64,000 nucleotides of DNA from Christensenella sp964438705 (GTDB lineage Bacteria; Bacillota; Clostridia; Christensenellales; Christensenellaceae). A program made the translations under genes and the position numbers. Below are positions 1 to 7,929 of the stretch, piece by piece. The stretch is from NCBI GenBank assembly GCA_964438705.1, contig CAYTKQ010000007.1, forward strand, positions 62,001 through 126,000, written 5' to 3'. Position 1 is the stretch's first letter, and every line of letters begins with the position of its first letter. The notes beneath the pieces are model-generated. The model was not told the DNA's origin. It searched no databases and saw only the letters and a program-made list of their open reading frames with translations.

Positions 1-666
1 CTGAACGGGGTGATCGACGTGCTGATCCCACGCGGGGGCGGCGGGCTGATTCAGTCGGTCGTGCAAAACGCGACGATCCCGGTGATCGAGACAGGTACGG
101 GAAATTGTCACATTTATGTGGACAAGACGGCGGACCTCGATATGGCAGTGGGCATCACGATCAACGCCAAGACGACGCGCCCCGCGGTGTGTAACGCGGC
201 GGAGAGTCTGCTCGTGCATCGGGAGGTCGCGGCGGAATTTTTGCCGAAGGTGTTCCGCGCGCTCAAGGAAAAGAATGTGGAGATTCGCGGGGACGCGATG
301 TGTCAGAAATACGGCGCGATTCCGGCGAGTGAGGAGGATTACGCCACGGAGTTTTTGGATTATGTGATCTCCGTACGGGTGGTGGACGACGTAGACACGG
401 CGATTGCGCACATCAACCGTTACGGTACGGGCCATAGCGAGGCGATCATTACGAACGATTACAGGAACGCAGAGCAGTTTAAAGCGGATGTGGACGCGGC
501 GGCAGTGTATGTGAACGCGAGCACGCGCTTTACGGACGGATTTGAGTTTGGTTTTGGCGCGGAGATCGGCATTTCCACGCAAAAGCTGCACGCGCGCGGG
601 CCGATGGGTTTAAGTGAACTGACGACCACGAAATATGTGATCGACGGGGACGGACAGATCAGATAG
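1..666 (+). CDS. proA: Glutamate-5-semialdehyde dehydrogenase, C-terminal part
   Basis: This is the last 221 residues of gamma-glutamyl phosphate reductase; the 5' end lies outside the window. The enzyme reduces gamma-glutamyl phosphate to glutamate-5-semialdehyde with NADPH in proline synthesis, in the cytoplasm. The fragment reads in frame from base 1. It contains the aldehyde-dehydrogenase-fold segments expected of ProA: IPRGGGGLIQ, then IETGTGNCHIYVD, then the catalytic cysteine in TTRPAVCNAAE (Cys codon at 190-192). Near the C terminus GFGAEIGISTQKLHARGP is typical of the family. The next gene begins 10 nt after the stop, so the two are probably co-transcribed. The identity is secure; what lies upstream (proB would be usual) cannot be seen. 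Confidence 0.96.
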   Translation: MNGVIDVLIPRGGGGLIQSVVQNATIPVIETGTGNCHIYVDKTADLDMAVGITINAKTTRPAVCNAAESLLVHREVAAEFLPKVFRALKEKNVEIRGDAMCQKYGAIPASEEDYATEFLDYVISVRVVDDVDTAIAHINRYGTGHSEAIITNDYRNAEQFKADVDAAAVYVNASTRFTDGFEFGFGAEIGISTQKLHARGPMGLSELTTTKYVIDGDGQIR

Positions 667-676
667 GAGAAACACG

Positions 677-1696
677 ATGAAAGCAGCATATTTGAAAGCG
701 CCTTATCAATTCGAAATCAGGGAAGTGGAGCCGCGCATTTTAAGAGATGATGAGGTCTTGATCCACGTGAAGGCTTGCGGTTATTGCGGACACGACAACA
801 TTCTTGCCAAATACGCTGCGGACGAATGGCAGCCGTTTGGACATGAGTTTTCCGGTGTGGTCGCAAAGACGGGCAGCCGGGTCACGCGCTTGAGTGCGGG
901 CGATAAGGTGGCGGTGGAAACGTCGATCTTTGACCCGGGCGCGGATTGCAGCCTCAACGGACGGGTGGATCTCGACATGAACGGTCCGAATTTTATGTCG
1001 ATGGGCGACAACAGCATGGGTTTTTCGGAATACGTGATCGCGCCTGAGGTGCTGTGCGTAAAATTTGACGGAATATCCTTTGAGGAGGGCGCGTTTTTGG
1101 AGCCGCTCGGCGTGGCGATCGACCTCATCAAAACCGCGGACATCAAATTGAACGACGACGTGGTGGTGCTTGGGCTTGGGCCGATCGGGCTGATGGCGCT
1201 CCAGATGGCAAAAAAAAGCGGCGCGCGCAGGGTGTATGCGGCGCAGCGCTCGGGTGCTGATGAGCGGGTCGCGCTTGCAAGACAGTTTGGGGCGGACGGC
1301 GTCATTTTCACGGACAAGGTGAGCCTCGAGGAATTTAAATTTGAGCGCGGCGGTGTGGATCATGTACTTGTGACATCGCCCCCGCAGACCATCGACATGG
1401 CGACGCGGGCGTGCGCGATCGGCGGCGTGGTTTCCTTTCTTGGCATCAGCTATGGGCCGGACGCGGTATTTTCGCTCGATTCCAACGTGATCCATATGAA
1501 AAAGCTGCAAATTAGGGCTTCCAACGCCATCCCTGCCCTGTATTTCCCGGAGGGGATCGACCTTTTGAAGGCAGGCATCGTGGATGTGAAGCCGCTCATT
1601 ACACACCGTTTTGCCTTGGAGGAAACGCCGGAGGCACTCAAACGGTTTGTGGAGGACAGGGAGCACGGCGTGAAGGCAATGATGATTTCGGAGTGA
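677..1696 (+). CDS. Zinc-dependent medium-chain alcohol/polyol dehydrogenase
   Basis: This is a 339-residue member of the medium-chain dehydrogenase/reductase family (sorbitol or threonine dehydrogenase-like), expected to oxidise an alcohol with NAD(P). The catalytic zinc ligands are visible: Cys37 in CGYCGHD, His56-Glu57 in GHEFSG, and Glu142 in FLEPLG. The dinucleotide-binding motif is GLGPIG (about 166-171). The four-cysteine structural-zinc lobe of classical family members is absent: the corresponding region, about 86-105, has a single Cys. AGGAG at 667-671 sits just before the ATG. Placement 10 nt behind proA suggests co-transcription, but the substrate cannot be inferred from sequence. 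Confidence 0.85.
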   Translation: MKAAYLKAPYQFEIREVEPRILRDDEVLIHVKACGYCGHDNILAKYAADEWQPFGHEFSGVVAKTGSRVTRLSAGDKVAVETSIFDPGADCSLNGRVDLDMNGPNFMSMGDNSMGFSEYVIAPEVLCVKFDGISFEEGAFLEPLGVAIDLIKTADIKLNDDVVVLGLGPIGLMALQMAKKSGARRVYAAQRSGADERVALARQFGADGVIFTDKVSLEEFKFERGGVDHVLVTSPPQTIDMATRACAIGGVVSFLGISYGPDAVFSLDSNVIHMKKLQIRASNAIPALYFPEGIDLLKAGIVDVKPLITHRFALEETPEALKRFVEDREHGVKAMMISE

Positions 1697-1709
1697 ACCG
1701 CGATTCCCT

Positions 1710-3062
1710 TTAGCGTGATGTAAGCCGTCCCTGCTTATGTTTCTTTAGGAAGGACAGCACGAACGCAATGCAGCACACGAAGGTCGTGAGTTCGGCGGCG
1801 GGTGCGGTCAACCACACGCCGTTCAGGCCGAAGGCGCGGGGCAAAAGGAGCAGGAAGGGTACGATGAGCGCGAACCCGCGCAGGATGGAAATCAAAAAAG
1901 AGGGGCGAGGACGTGCGATGGACGCAAAAAACGACGTTGTCACTATGTTGATGCCCGCAAACAGGAATCCGAAGAAATAGATGCCGAGGCCGTTTGTGGT
2001 GAGTGCGGCAAGCTGACGGTTTTGTTCGTTGTTGAACAGAGCCGTAATTTCATTTGGGAATATTTTTGCCGCAAGGAAAAAGAGCAGGCCGAAAACGAAT
2101 GCAAGGAGCGCACCGCATAGATAGGTGCGCAGCACATTGCCTATTTTCCCCGCGCCGTAATTGACGCTCACGACGGGCTGAATGCCCTGCCCGACGCCTG
2201 TGAACACGGCAATGCACACGAGCGCAAGGTTTGCGACGATGCCATAGGCGGCGACGCCGATATCTCCCGAGATGCTCATCACGACCATATTGAACAGGAA
2301 GATGATGATGCCGGAGGAAAACTCTGTGACAAAGGAGGGCAGGCCGGTGAATACGATGTTACGAACATCCTTTGCGCAAAGATTTGTCTTTGTGAGCCGG
2401 AAGTGGTTCTTTTTGCGAAGAAAATGCGTCGACAGGATGACCATGCTCAAAATGGGTGCGACGCCCGTGGCGAGCGCTGCGCCGAAGATGCCCAATTGCA
2501 TGGGGAACACGAAGATGTAATCGAATACGATATTGAACAGGCAGCTTGCAAGCATTCCCGTCATTGCGAGGCGGGGGTTGGAGTCGTTGCGCACGAACGC
2601 CACGAGAAGATTGTCCAAGATGAATGCGCCCGAGAAGAGTAAGAGCATACGCAGATAGGCCGCGGTCATGGAAACGATGCGTTCGCTGTCCGCGCCGAGC
2701 GCCATAGCAATCGGACGGCTGAAAAACAGCCCGAGAAGCGTGAGCAGAATACTGATCCCCGTGCCAAGGATGAAGGCTTGCGTAAAAATGCGGCTTCCGG
2801 CCTGCTGGTCGCCTTTGCCGGTGGAGATGGAAAAGAGCGTCGCCGCGCCGATGCCCAGCAAAAGCCCTATGCCGTTGATCAGGCTGAAAACGGGAAGCGC
2901 AAGATTCAGCGCGACAAGGCCGTCGGCCCCCACGCCGTTTGCCACAAAAAATGTGTCGGCAAGGATATAAAGCGACACGCCAAGCATGCTCAATACGTTG
3001 AGGGATACGTATTTGAAAAACGTTTTGTAGATGTTTTGGTTCAAGATTCCTGTGTGTTCCAT
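1710..3062 (-). CDS. MATE family multidrug/toxin exporter
   Basis: This 450-residue hydrophobic protein has about twelve predicted membrane segments in two homologous halves, as in MATE exporters, which expel drugs or metabolites in exchange for Na+ or H+. Family-like stretches include ADTFFVANGVGADGL near the N terminus and the repeat-equivalent GVGQGIQPVVSVNYGAGK around residue 285. An AGGAGG site (complement of 3067-3072) lies 4 nt before the start. The gene has its own promoter and an intrinsic terminator inside its leader, directly upstream of the ribosome site, so it is likely controlled by attenuation. The substrate is unknown. Confidence 0.93.
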   Translation of the reverse strand: MEHTGILNQNIYKTFFKYVSLNVLSMLGVSLYILADTFFVANGVGADGLVALNLALPVFSLINGIGLLLGIGAATLFSISTGKGDQQAGSRIFTQAFILGTGISILLTLLGLFFSRPIAMALGADSERIVSMTAAYLRMLLLFSGAFILDNLLVAFVRNDSNPRLAMTGMLASCLFNIVFDYIFVFPMQLGIFGAALATGVAPILSMVILSTHFLRKKNHFRLTKTNLCAKDVRNIVFTGLPSFVTEFSSGIIIFLFNMVVMSISGDIGVAAYGIVANLALVCIAVFTGVGQGIQPVVSVNYGAGKIGNVLRTYLCGALLAFVFGLLFFLAAKIFPNEITALFNNEQNRQLAALTTNGLGIYFFGFLFAGINIVTTSFFASIARPRPSFLISILRGFALIVPFLLLLPRAFGLNGVWLTAPAAELTTFVCCIAFVLSFLKKHKQGRLTSR

Positions 3063-3074
3063 CGTTCCTCCTGC

Positions 3075-3107
3075 AAAAAAATAGGCCTGTGCGTATCCAC
3101 AGGCCTA
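3075..3107 (-). terminator. Attenuator terminator in the MATE gene leader
   Basis: On the minus strand a perfect 10-bp hairpin (TAGGCCTGTG, loop GATACG, CACAGGCCTA) is followed by seven T residues at 3081-3075. It ends 3 nt before the AGGAGG of the MATE gene, so it must be read through for expression. The stop codon of the upstream small reading frame (complement of 3105-3107) forms the first bases of the hairpin's 5' arm. A ribosome held at the end of that frame would therefore block the hairpin. Confidence 0.8.
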
Positions 3108-3182
3108 ACAATACGAAAAATTTCTGCATCCATGCCATAAGCCGCCCGGCGGCGTCAGATGGCTGCAATGATTCAGTTTCAT
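3105..3182 (-). CDS. Putative leader peptide of the MATE gene (25 codons)
   Basis: A small frame lies between the promoter at 3186-3214 and the attenuator. Read from the ATG at 3182-3180 it gives 25 residues starting MKLNHCSHLT and ending CRNFSYC, with the stop inside the terminator stem. No Shine-Dalgarno site is visible. The ATG lies only 3 nt past the -10 hexamer, so the true start is uncertain: an internal non-ATG start, leaderless translation or a longer transcript are all possible. The ending closely resembles the complete MRNFSC leader at 18382, ahead of an ABC-F gene, which is the main reason for believing it is translated. Confidence 0.5.
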   Translation of the reverse strand: MKLNHCSHLTPPGGLWHGCRNFSYC

Positions 3183-3185
3183 AAT

Positions 3186-3214
3186 ATCGTAGCATGGGAT
3201 GAAGACGAAGTCAA
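3186..3214 (-). promoter_or_regulatory. Sigma-A promoter for the MATE gene
   Basis: On the minus strand TTGACT (complement of 3209-3214), a 17-bp spacer and TACGAT (complement of 3186-3191) form a near-consensus promoter. It overlaps the region just upstream of the divergent promoter at 3239. Confidence 0.7.
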
Positions 3215-3238
3215 GAAACGCGGGAAAATATTTGAAAT

Positions 3239-3267
3239 TTGACAGAAAAGGCTTGTGGAAGTAAACT
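3239..3267 (+). promoter_or_regulatory. Sigma-A promoter for the DtxR/MntR-type regulator
   Basis: TTGACA at 3239-3244, 17-bp spacer, TAAACT at 3262-3267. The gene starts at 3317 with AGGAGA at 3305-3310. Confidence 0.75.
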
Positions 3268-3316
3268 GATAGGGAAAACCAATGTGGCATTGAAACAGAG
3301 AATTAGGAGAAACGAA

Positions 3317-3688
3317 ATGCGTGAATCCGGGGAGAATTATCTGGAGACGATCCTGCTGCTGCAAAAGAAGCTGGGATGCGTGCGCTCCATCGACATCGCG
3401 AACAAGCTTTCTTATTCCAAGCCAAGCGTGAGCAGGGCTATGGGGATACTCAAAAAGCAGGACTATATCACCATGGACAAGAGCGGCTTCATAGAATTGA
3501 CGGAAAGAGGCCTGCGTACGGCGGAGGAGATCTATGAACGGCATACGCTGATCCAGGAGTTTTTGATCGAGACCCTTGGCATGGAGACGGACATTGCCGA
3601 GCAGGACGCATGCCGCATCGAGCACATCATCAGCGCGCACGCCTTTGATAAGATCAGAGAACACGTCGAGAAAAATAAAAAGCAATGA
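3317..3688 (+). CDS. DtxR/MntR family metal-dependent transcriptional repressor
   Basis: This 123-residue protein has an N-terminal winged helix (about 1-65, with SKPSVSRAMGILKKQDYI as the recognition region) followed by the metal-binding dimerisation domain. It lacks the SH3-like third domain of long DtxR proteins, so its size is MntR-like. Of the metal ligands, His76, Glu102 and His103 are in place. Position 99, Glu in Bacillus MntR, is Cys here (DACRIEH), as in DtxR/IdeR (EACRWEH). That hints at Fe or mixed Fe/Mn sensing rather than strict Mn sensing, by inference. An in-frame start 26 codons upstream was rejected because the ATG at 3317 has the good AGGAGA site. The divergent MATE gene is a possible target, but no palindromic operator was found. 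Confidence 0.88.
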   Translation: MRESGENYLETILLLQKKLGCVRSIDIANKLSYSKPSVSRAMGILKKQDYITMDKSGFIELTERGLRTAEEIYERHTLIQEFLIETLGMETDIAEQDACRIEHIISAHAFDKIREHVEKNKKQ

Positions 3689-3694
3689 ACGAAA

Positions 3695-3726
3695 AAGACC
3701 GCTTCCGAGTTTTAAGAAGCGGTCTT
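3695..3726 (-). terminator. Terminator after argG (convergent region)
   Basis: A perfect 11-bp stem (AAGACCGCTTC / GAAGCGGTCTT, 3695-3705 and 3716-3726) is followed on the minus strand by TTTTTCG. It lies between convergent argG and the metal regulator and may slow transcription from both sides. Confidence 0.8.
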
Positions 3727-3739
3727 CAATATACAAAAA

Positions 3740-4960
3740 TCAGATTTTATCCTTGAGCGCAAGGGCGCGCATCTTGAGCGGCAGGCCGAAGAGGTTGATG
3801 AAGCCCTCCGCGTCCTTATGGTCGTAGACCTCGTCCTCGCCAAACGTCGCAAACTCCTCCATGTACAGCGAATAGGGAGACTGGATGCCCACGTGCGTGC
3901 AGTTGCCCTTATAAAGCTTCATGCGTACCGTGCCCGTGACGGTCTTCTGCGTCTCTGCCACGAACGCGGCAAGCGATTCGCGCAGCGGGCAGAACCATTT
4001 TCCGTCGTACACGAGCTCCGCATATTTTGCGCCAACACCTTCCTTATAGTGCGAGGTGTCTTTATCGAGCGTCAACATCTCGAGCGCCGCGTGCGCGGTA
4101 TAGAGGATGCGTCCGCCGGGATTTTCGTAAACGCCGCGGCTCTTCATGCCCACGAGGCGGTTTTCCACGAGGTCGTCAATGCCCACGCCGTTCTCCGCGC
4201 CCAGTTCGTTGAGCTTGGTGACGAGCTCCACCGGGCCGTATTTCTTGCCGTCGATGGAGACGGGCAGGCCCTGTTCAAACTCGATGGTGAAATAGCAGGG
4301 TTTGTCCGGCGCTTCCTCCGGCGTTTTGCAGATCATATACAGATTGTCCTTCGGCTCGTTCCACGGGTCCTCCAGATCGGCGCCTTCGTGCGAAAGATGC
4401 CAGATGTTTGCGTCCATGCTGTAGTTGTGCTCTTTATCCACGGGGATGGGGATGCTGCGCGCCTGCGCGTATTCGATCTCCTCCTCGCGGGATTTGATGT
4501 CCCAAATGCGCCACGGGGCGATGATGTCAAGCTCGGGCGCAAGCGCCTTGACCGTCAGTTCAAACCGCACCTGATCGTTGCCTTTGCCCGTCGCGCCGTG
4601 GCAGATCGCGTCCGCGCCCACCTGTTTGGCGATGTCTACCAAGCGCTTTGCGATCACGGGACGCGCGAACGAGGTACCCAGCAGATATTTGCCTTCATAG
4701 ACCGCGCCCGCCTGCATGGTGGGGAACACATAATCGGTGATGAATTCCTCGGTGAGGTCTTCGATATATGCTTCGCTCGCGCCTGTGCTGATGGCCTTTT
4801 CGTGCAGGCCGTCGAGCTCCTTACCCTGCCCAACGTTGCCGCACACGGCGATCACGTCCTTCACGCCGTATGTCTCCTTGAGCCACGGGATGATGATAGA
4901 GGTATCAAGACCGCCGGAATAAGCCAAAACCACTTTGTTATACTGTTTATTTGCTGCCAT
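3740..4960 (-). CDS. argG: Argininosuccinate synthase
   Basis: This 406-residue enzyme joins citrulline and aspartate with ATP to make argininosuccinate in arginine synthesis, in the cytoplasm. The ATP-pyrophosphatase loop AYSGGLDTS is at residues 13-21, and the family signatures CHGATGKGNDQVRFE and YSMDANIWHLSHEG are present. Length matches the family. AGGAG precedes the ATG. No argH or other arginine gene is adjacent, so it appears to stand alone under its own arginine-type promoter (5013-5041). Confidence 0.97.
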   Translation of the reverse strand: MAANKQYNKVVLAYSGGLDTSIIIPWLKETYGVKDVIAVCGNVGQGKELDGLHEKAISTGASEAYIEDLTEEFITDYVFPTMQAGAVYEGKYLLGTSFARPVIAKRLVDIAKQVGADAICHGATGKGNDQVRFELTVKALAPELDIIAPWRIWDIKSREEEIEYAQARSIPIPVDKEHNYSMDANIWHLSHEGADLEDPWNEPKDNLYMICKTPEEAPDKPCYFTIEFEQGLPVSIDGKKYGPVELVTKLNELGAENGVGIDDLVENRLVGMKSRGVYENPGGRILYTAHAALEMLTLDKDTSHYKEGVGAKYAELVYDGKWFCPLRESLAAFVAETQKTVTGTVRMKLYKGNCTHVGIQSPYSLYMEEFATFGEDEVYDHKDAEGFINLFGLPLKMRALALKDKI

Positions 4961-5012
4961 TTCAAAACTCCTTTTCGCGCACGCAGTGCGTAATATTCAT
5001 TTGATGGTTATA

Positions 5013-5042
5013 ATTATACATAAAAATGAATAATTATGCAAT
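5013..5042 (-). promoter_or_regulatory. argG promoter with overlapping ARG-box-like operator
   Basis: On the minus strand TTGCAT (complement of 5036-5041), 17-bp spacer and TATAAT (complement of 5013-5018) form a strong promoter. The + strand at 5026-5042 reads ATGAATAATTATGCAAT, close to the Bacillus ArgR operator CATGAATAAAAATTCAAG, and covers the -35 element. A repressor bound there would block transcription. Operator assignment is by resemblance only. Confidence 0.65.
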
Positions 5043-5085
5043 AGTTATTTCGAAAATCGTAAAGATTTTTTCAAATCCACATAAA

Positions 5086-5114
5086 TTGCGAAATCATGTT
5101 GTATCATGTATAAT
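5086..5114 (+). promoter_or_regulatory. Sigma-A promoter for the ruv cluster
   Basis: TTGCGA at 5086-5091, 17-bp spacer, TATAAT at 5109-5114. It is the only clear promoter ahead of ruvC, ruvA, the lipoprotein gene, ruvB and queA, which are tightly spaced. Confidence 0.7.
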
Positions 5115-5153
5115 GAACCACATAGGGTATTTATCAAGAAGGGAAAGAGACGG

Positions 5154-5657
5154 ATGATCGTTCTTGGCATCGATCCGGGGCTTGCGACAGTGGGCTATGG
5201 GGTCGTGAACTGTGATGAAAAAACGAAGCTGAGCCTCATCGATTACGGCACGATCCTTACAGAGGCGAAGGAGCAGTTTCCCATTCGCCTGCGGCAGATC
5301 CATCAGGGAATCGGGCAGTTGATCGACATGTTCAAGCCTGACTGCGTCGCCTTTGAGGAGCTGTTTTTCAACAAAAACGTGACCACGGCGATCAATGTGG
5401 CGCAGGCGCGGGGCGCGGCGCTGGTGGCGGCCTCCGAGCGCATGGAGGAGCTTTATGAATATACCCCTTTGCAGATCAAGCAGGCAGTGGTGGGGTATGG
5501 CCGCGCAGATAAGAACCAGGTGCAGATGATGGTAAAAACCATCCTTTCCTTAAAGGACATCCCCAAGCCGGACGACGCGGCGGACGCGGTGGCGGTAGCA
5601 ATCTGCCACGCGCACAGTGCGCGTACGGCGGGCATACTGAATACAAAGATCAAATAA
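5154..5657 (+). CDS. ruvC: Holliday junction resolvase RuvC
   Basis: This 167-residue endonuclease cuts Holliday junctions symmetrically, working with RuvAB in recombinational repair. The RNase H-like active site is visible: Asp7 in LGIDPG, the Glu in FEELFFNKN (about residue 66), and the C-terminal acidic pair in KPDDAADAVA. The ATG at 5154 was chosen because MIVLGIDPG is the normal family start; a frame opening 16 codons earlier overlaps the promoter. It is followed 9 nt later by ruvA. Confidence 0.96.
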   Translation: MIVLGIDPGLATVGYGVVNCDEKTKLSLIDYGTILTEAKEQFPIRLRQIHQGIGQLIDMFKPDCVAFEELFFNKNVTTAINVAQARGAALVAASERMEELYEYTPLQIKQAVVGYGRADKNQVQMMVKTILSLKDIPKPDDAADAVAVAICHAHSARTAGILNTKIK

Positions 5658-5666
5658 GGAGTGCAT

Positions 5667-6254
5667 ATGTACGCATATATTTCCGGTGAGGTCGCCCAAA
5701 AGGCGGCGACCTACGCAGTCATCGACGTGAATGGGGTCGGGTATCTGATCTACACGGATTCGTTTTCGCTCAACAACCTCAAGACGGGGGAAAAGGGCAA
5801 GCTTTACACCTATTTGAAGGTGGCGGAGGACGATATGACGCTGTACGGCTTTGGCACGGTGGAGCAGAAGACGATGTTTGAAAAGCTCCTGTCTATCAGC
5901 GGCATCGGCCCTAAGGCTGCCGCAGCCGTGCTTTCGTGTATGCGTGTCAACGACATTGCCGCTGCGGTGATTTCAAACGACGACAAGGCGTTCACCAACG
6001 TACCGGGCATCGGCAAAAAGACGGCACAGCGGCTTGTGCTGGAATTGAAGGAAAAGGTGGACTTTGAGGACGCTGTAGGCGAAGGTTATGATTTATCTGA
6101 GCTTTCGCAGGATGCGGCGGCGGAAGCGGCGGCAGCGCTTGCGGGGCTCGGCTATAACCGTCAGGAGGCGGTCGCGGCGGTCGCGGCGGTAAAAAGCCTC
6201 GGGGATACGGCGGAGGAATTGGTTGCTCTTGCACTCAAGAGGATCGGACGATAA
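5667..6254 (+). CDS. ruvA: Holliday junction branch migration protein RuvA
   Basis: This 195-residue protein binds four-way junctions and loads the RuvB motor. It has the N-terminal OB fold (MYAYISGEV onward), two helix-hairpin-helix motifs (LLSISGIGPKAAAAVL and FTNVPGIGKKTAQRLVLEL) and a C-terminal RuvB-contacting three-helix domain after an acidic linker. AAGGAG at 5656-5661 sets the start at the ATG at 5667 rather than the in-frame GTG at 5661. The ribosome site overlaps the end of ruvC. Confidence 0.96.
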   Translation: MYAYISGEVAQKAATYAVIDVNGVGYLIYTDSFSLNNLKTGEKGKLYTYLKVAEDDMTLYGFGTVEQKTMFEKLLSISGIGPKAAAAVLSCMRVNDIAAAVISNDDKAFTNVPGIGKKTAQRLVLELKEKVDFEDAVGEGYDLSELSQDAAAEAAAALAGLGYNRQEAVAAVAAVKSLGDTAEELVALALKRIGR

Positions 6255-6268
6255 AAGGGGGAACGGAT

Positions 6269-6856
6269 ATGAAACGGATTTTGATTGTATTGATGGCGGC
6301 TGTGATTGTAATGGCCGTTACGGCGTGTGCACAGCAGGGAGCGGAGGACTCCCCTTCGGCGGTGCCCTCAGAACAGCCGCAGGCCACGCAAAGCGCGGCT
6401 GCGGATGCATCCGCAAGCGTTCAGGCAACTGCTGACGCGGGCGGACAGGCGGGCATGGCAAACCCATGGACGCAGGCGACGAGCGAGGACGAGATCGAAC
6501 GGGCAATCGGTGTGGATATGAGCGACCCGCCGGACAGCGCGACGGATATTACCTATTCGTATCTGGCAGATGAAAAGCTCGGGCAGGTGAAATTCACGTG
6601 GAATGGAGACGAATACACCTATCGGCTCCAAAAGGCTGACGGCCCGCAGGATATTTCCGGCGTGTATGTGGAATTTACGAACGTTGAGGATATTATGATT
6701 GACGACGACGCTCAGCAGGCGGTGCTCAAGTATAACCCCGGCGCTGAAGGCCTTGTGGAATGGTATAAGGCAAAGGACAACGAGAACGGATGCCTCTACT
6801 CTCCCACGGCGGGGGATGCGAGCAAGCTGACGATGATGGCATCGGAGCTGGAATAG
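6269..6856 (+). CDS. Secreted lipoprotein of unknown function
   Basis: This 195-residue protein has a lipoprotein signal: MKR, a hydrophobic stretch, then the lipobox VTAC with the acylated cysteine at about residue 20. A Ser/Ala/Gln-rich low-complexity linker follows to about residue 70, then a folded domain of about 120 residues with TDITYSYLADEKLGQVKF and QKADGPQDISGVYVEF. I do not recognise the domain. The gene sits between ruvA and ruvB with short spacing, and its end lies 20 nt before the ruvB start, so it is presumably co-transcribed by chance of gene order. Confidence 0.75.
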   Translation: MKRILIVLMAAVIVMAVTACAQQGAEDSPSAVPSEQPQATQSAAADASASVQATADAGGQAGMANPWTQATSEDEIERAIGVDMSDPPDSATDITYSYLADEKLGQVKFTWNGDEYTYRLQKADGPQDISGVYVEFTNVEDIMIDDDAQQAVLKYNPGAEGLVEWYKAKDNENGCLYSPTAGDASKLTMMASELE

Positions 6857-6876
6857 GAAGCGGGGAACACGGGACT

Positions 6877-7914
6877 GTGGAAGAAGAATCACGAATCGTT
6901 TCGGGCATGAAAATGAACGAGGATATTGCTGCGGACGCGACACTGCGTCCACAGTGCCTCGGGGAATACATCGGGCAGGACAAGGTCAAGGAAAAGATGG
7001 AGATATTCATCGAGGCCGCAAAAATGCGGGGTGAAGCGCTTGACCATGTTTTGCTGTACGGCCCGCCGGGGCTGGGGAAGACGACGCTCGCGCACATCAT
7101 CGCGCAGGAATTGAACGTCAACATCCGCATTACCTCCGGCCCGGCCATCGAGCGCCCGGGCGATCTTGCGGCGCTTCTTACAAATTTGTCGGACAAGGAC
7201 GTGCTGTTCATCGACGAGATACACCGCCTTAACTCCAGTGTGGAGGAGGTGCTGTATCCCGCGATGGAGGATTACGCGCTTGATATTATCCTCGGCAAGG
7301 GGCCGTCGGCGCGTTCCATGCGCATCGATCTCCCGCGCTTTACGCTTGTGGGGGCGACCACGCGCGCGGGGATGCTGACTTCGCCGTTGCGAGACCGCTT
7401 TGGGGTCATCAACCGCTTGCAGATGTATGACGCGGAGCAGCTTAAGACGATCGTCAAGCGCTCGGCGAAGATACTGGACATTCACGTGGACGAGGAAGGC
7501 GCGGCGGAAATTGCCCGCCGTTCCCGTGGGACCCCGCGCATCGCGAACCGCCTTTTGCGCCGCGTGCGTGACTATGCGGACGTGCGCGCGGAGGGGGTCA
7601 TCACGCGTGAGGCGGCAGACGAGGGGTTGAAGCTGCTGGAGGTGGATGCCCTCGGGCTCGATCATTCAGATCGGCTCGTGCTGGACGCGATCATCACGAA
7701 ATTCAGCGGCGGCCCTGTAGGGCTGGATACGCTTTCAGCCACAACGGGCGAGGAAGCGGGCACCATAGAGGACGTGATCGAGCCGTTTTTGCTGCAATTG
7801 GGCTTTTTGCAGCGCACGCCGCGCGGACGGTGCGCCACAGAGAATGCCTATGCGCATATGGGTCTGCCGCTGCCGCAAAACCGCGACAGCAAAGGACAAA
7901 CAAGACTGTTCTAG
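6877..7914 (+). CDS. ruvB: Holliday junction branch migration ATPase RuvB
   Basis: This 345-residue AAA+ motor drives branch migration with RuvA. Visible parts are Walker A GPPGLGKTT, Walker B LFIDEIHRL, sensor 1 ATTRAG, the arginine-finger region PLRDRFG and a C-terminal winged helix ending in the normal LPLPQNRDSKGQTRLF region. The GTG at 6877 is preferred because it gives VEEESRIVSG, matching the usual RuvB start; the reading frame is open further upstream but would overlap the lipoprotein gene. The ribosome site is weak (AGGAAG, then GGGG), so the exact start is less sure than the identity. Confidence 0.95.
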   Translation: MEEESRIVSGMKMNEDIAADATLRPQCLGEYIGQDKVKEKMEIFIEAAKMRGEALDHVLLYGPPGLGKTTLAHIIAQELNVNIRITSGPAIERPGDLAALLTNLSDKDVLFIDEIHRLNSSVEEVLYPAMEDYALDIILGKGPSARSMRIDLPRFTLVGATTRAGMLTSPLRDRFGVINRLQMYDAEQLKTIVKRSAKILDIHVDEEGAAEIARRSRGTPRIANRLLRRVRDYADVRAEGVITREAADEGLKLLEVDALGLDHSDRLVLDAIITKFSGGPVGLDTLSATTGEEAGTIEDVIEPFLLQLGFLQRTPRGRCATENAYAHMGLPLPQNRDSKGQTRLF

Positions 7915-7929
7915 TTGGAGTAGTACGCA

